The notes below the pieces were generated by a model. That model was not told where the DNA came from. It searched no databases and saw only the letters and a program-made list of their open reading frames with translations. From positions 62,001 through 126,000 of the forward strand of contig NC_014328.1 in assembly GCF_000143685.1 (NCBI RefSeq): a stretch of 64,000 nucleotides of DNA, given 5' to 3'. This DNA comes from Clostridium ljungdahlii DSM 13528. Its GTDB lineage: Bacteria > Bacillota > Clostridia > Clostridiales > Clostridiaceae. The first letter of the stretch is position 1. Every line of letters begins with the position of its first letter. Of this stretch, positions 62,514 to 64,000 are shown one piece after another. Position numbers and translations under genes: made by a program.

Positions 62514-63887
62514 ATGAAAGTACAAGATAAAGATGTTTTTAAAGAAAATTTAAAATTTAGTGAGAAGTTTGGTTATGGATGTGGTGATTTAGCCATTAAC
62601 TTTACTTGGGCTTCTTTGGGAATGTTTGTAGTTTATTTCTATACTGATGTTGTTGGTATGTCTGCTGCTATTATTGGAACTATTATGTTGTTCTCACGTT
62701 GTTTAGATGGTGTCTTAGATGTTATAATGGGCACAATTGTTGATAAAACTAATTCAAAGTATGGTAAAGCTCGTCCTTGGATATTATGGGGATCAATTCC
62801 TTTTGTTGTTTTAACAGTATCAATATTTATGGTACCAAACATAAGCACTTTTGGAAAGATAGTGTATATTGTAATATCGTATAATTTACTTATGATAGCG
62901 TTTACTGCAATTGCTATTCCTTATGGTACATTAAATTCATTGGTTACTCAAGATCAACATCAGAGAGAAGTATTAAATCTTTTTAGAATGTTTTTGGCAC
63001 AAATAGGAGTATTAATTGTTACTAATCTTACAATGCCATTGGTAAATTTATTTGGAGGAAAACAACCTGGATGGGCTTTAACTTATTCAGTTTTAGGAGT
63101 AGTTTCTCTATTATTATTTGTTTATGTTTTTAAAACGCAAAAAGAAAGAGTAAAACCAATTAAAAAGGAAAAAATTCCTTTGAAGATTAGTCTAAAGGCT
63201 TTATGTCAAAATAAATATTGGTTTATAGCAACTATATTTTTTATAGTTTATAGTATTGGATATGCTATAAATCAAGGTAGTACGGTATATTATGCTAAAT
63301 ATCTTCTTGGTAATTCTTCTCTAGTTGGAGGATTAACTATTGCATATTTAGCTCCAGTATTAGTGGGATTCCTTATGATCTCAAAAGTTTATGATAAATA
63401 CGGAAAAAGAAATGCTATGATCATTGGTTCAATAATAAGCATAGGTGGTTACTTAATTACAATAATAAATCCGTATAGTTTAACAGTTGTTATGGTTTCT
63501 CAAATTGTTAAAGGTTTTGGCCAAGCTTTCTTGCTAGGAGGAGTGTGGGCATTATTCCCTGATACTATAGAATATGGTGAATGGAAAACAGGCATAAGAA
63601 ATGAAGGATTGCTTTATAGCGGAGGTAGTTTAGGACAAAAGATGGGTATAGGTTTTGGTACAGCCATAACAGGATGGATTTTAGCTTGGGGAGGATATAA
63701 TGGTGCACAAGCAGTACAAGCTAGTTCTGCGGTATTTTCAATAAAAGCATTGTTTATTCATGTTCCAATAATAATATATGTTGCTCAAATTATATTATTG
63801 CTCTGTTATGGACTTGACAAAGAGTATCCACGCATTATGAAGGATTTACAATTAAGAAAAAGTAAAATGAGTGCAGAAAATAACTAA
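62514..63887 (+). CDS. glycoside-pentoside-hexuronide (GPH) family sugar:cation symporter
   Basis: Membrane transporter of about 457 residues with twelve hydrophobic segments. GPH marks are FGYGCGDLAINFTWASLGMF, DVVGMSAAIIGTIMLFSRCLDGVLDVIMGTIVDKTNSKYGKARPW, and the later IEYGEWKTGIRNEGLLYSGGSLGQKMG. Its place behind the intracellular arabinofuranosidase suggests uptake of arabinose or arabino-oligosaccharides with Na+ or H+. ATG 62514 after GGGAAGG is chosen; GTG 62508 in frame is possible. After its stop, 63888-64000 shows nothing. Confidence 0.92.
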   Translation: MKVQDKDVFKENLKFSEKFGYGCGDLAINFTWASLGMFVVYFYTDVVGMSAAIIGTIMLFSRCLDGVLDVIMGTIVDKTNSKYGKARPWILWGSIPFVVLTVSIFMVPNISTFGKIVYIVISYNLLMIAFTAIAIPYGTLNSLVTQDQHQREVLNLFRMFLAQIGVLIVTNLTMPLVNLFGGKQPGWALTYSVLGVVSLLLFVYVFKTQKERVKPIKKEKIPLKISLKALCQNKYWFIATIFFIVYSIGYAINQGSTVYYAKYLLGNSSLVGGLTIAYLAPVLVGFLMISKVYDKYGKRNAMIIGSIISIGGYLITIINPYSLTVVMVSQIVKGFGQAFLLGGVWALFPDTIEYGEWKTGIRNEGLLYSGGSLGQKMGIGFGTAITGWILAWGGYNGAQAVQASSAVFSIKALFIHVPIIIYVAQIILLLCYGLDKEYPRIMKDLQLRKSKMSAENN

Positions 63888-64000
63888 TAAATGTACTTGC
63901 AGATTTTATACAATATTGTAACTGACATATAAAAATGAATAAGTGAAATAAGGTTTTAGTTTCAATAAAATAACAAATAAATAAGAAGTAAATAATAGGG

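Overview
The window looks like chromosome from a low-GC, Gram-positive, spore-forming Clostridium (sensu stricto). The evidence is an AT-rich sequence with strong AGGAGG ribosome sites, a recR-DUF2508-bofA sporulation neighbourhood, a large Bacillus/Clostridium-type SRP RNA, a T-box-controlled serine operon, and two rRNA operons with clostridial 16S sequence. I cannot name the species from sequence reading alone.

Layout. (1) 1-8.4 kb: the end of a GntP permease, a cupin, an AraC/GyrI regulator, then a minus-strand operon (dehydrogenase, DUF1537 sugar-acid kinase, class II aldolase, HAD phosphatase) that fits catabolism of a four-carbon sugar acid. Its RpiR-type regulator is broken by one base in a homopolymer. 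(2) 8.5-12.2 kb: phosphatidylserine decarboxylase, a TetR regulator, an AarF/UbiB-type kinase and a phasin-like coiled-coil protein. (3) 12.3-21.8 kb: a housekeeping backbone (tRNA-Arg, tadA, tRNA-Ser, tRNA-Ser, SRP RNA, dnaX, ybaB, recR, DUF2508, bofA). Between the two tRNA-Ser genes sits a compositionally different cassette of six genes: a small HTH protein, a response regulator, a histidine kinase, and a lantibiotic-immunity-type ABC transporter. (4) 21.9-30.6 kb: sfsA, a NUDIX hydrolase, a TIM-barrel protein, an EFR1 ferredoxin, two paralogous four-cysteine miniproteins, then two near-identical serine T-boxes ahead of a SerC-like aminotransferase, serA and DUF1015, and a GNAT acetyltransferase.

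(5) 30.6-53 kb: two same-direction rRNA operons (16S-23S-5S) about 17 kb apart, ending in tRNA-Lys and tRNA-Phe. Between them lie an HD protein, a second two-component/ABC module with an FtsX-type permease, three tandem M42-peptidase paralogues of which two have lost active-site residues, a uracil-DNA-glycosylase-like protein and a class V aminotransferase. (6) 53-64 kb: a PpiC foldase and an arabinose regulon: galM, araA, araD and a ribulokinase on the minus strand, then araR, a GH51 arabinofuranosidase and a GPH sugar symporter on the plus strand. A near-consensus AraR box and a perfect cre match lie at the arabinofuranosidase promoter.

Dispersed through the second half are three copies of an exactly 133-bp, protein-free, double-hairpin repeat plus a possible diverged fourth copy. 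A spacer cassette of about 100 bp sits at different places in the two rRNA operons. No CRISPR array, integrase, transposase or phage gene was seen.
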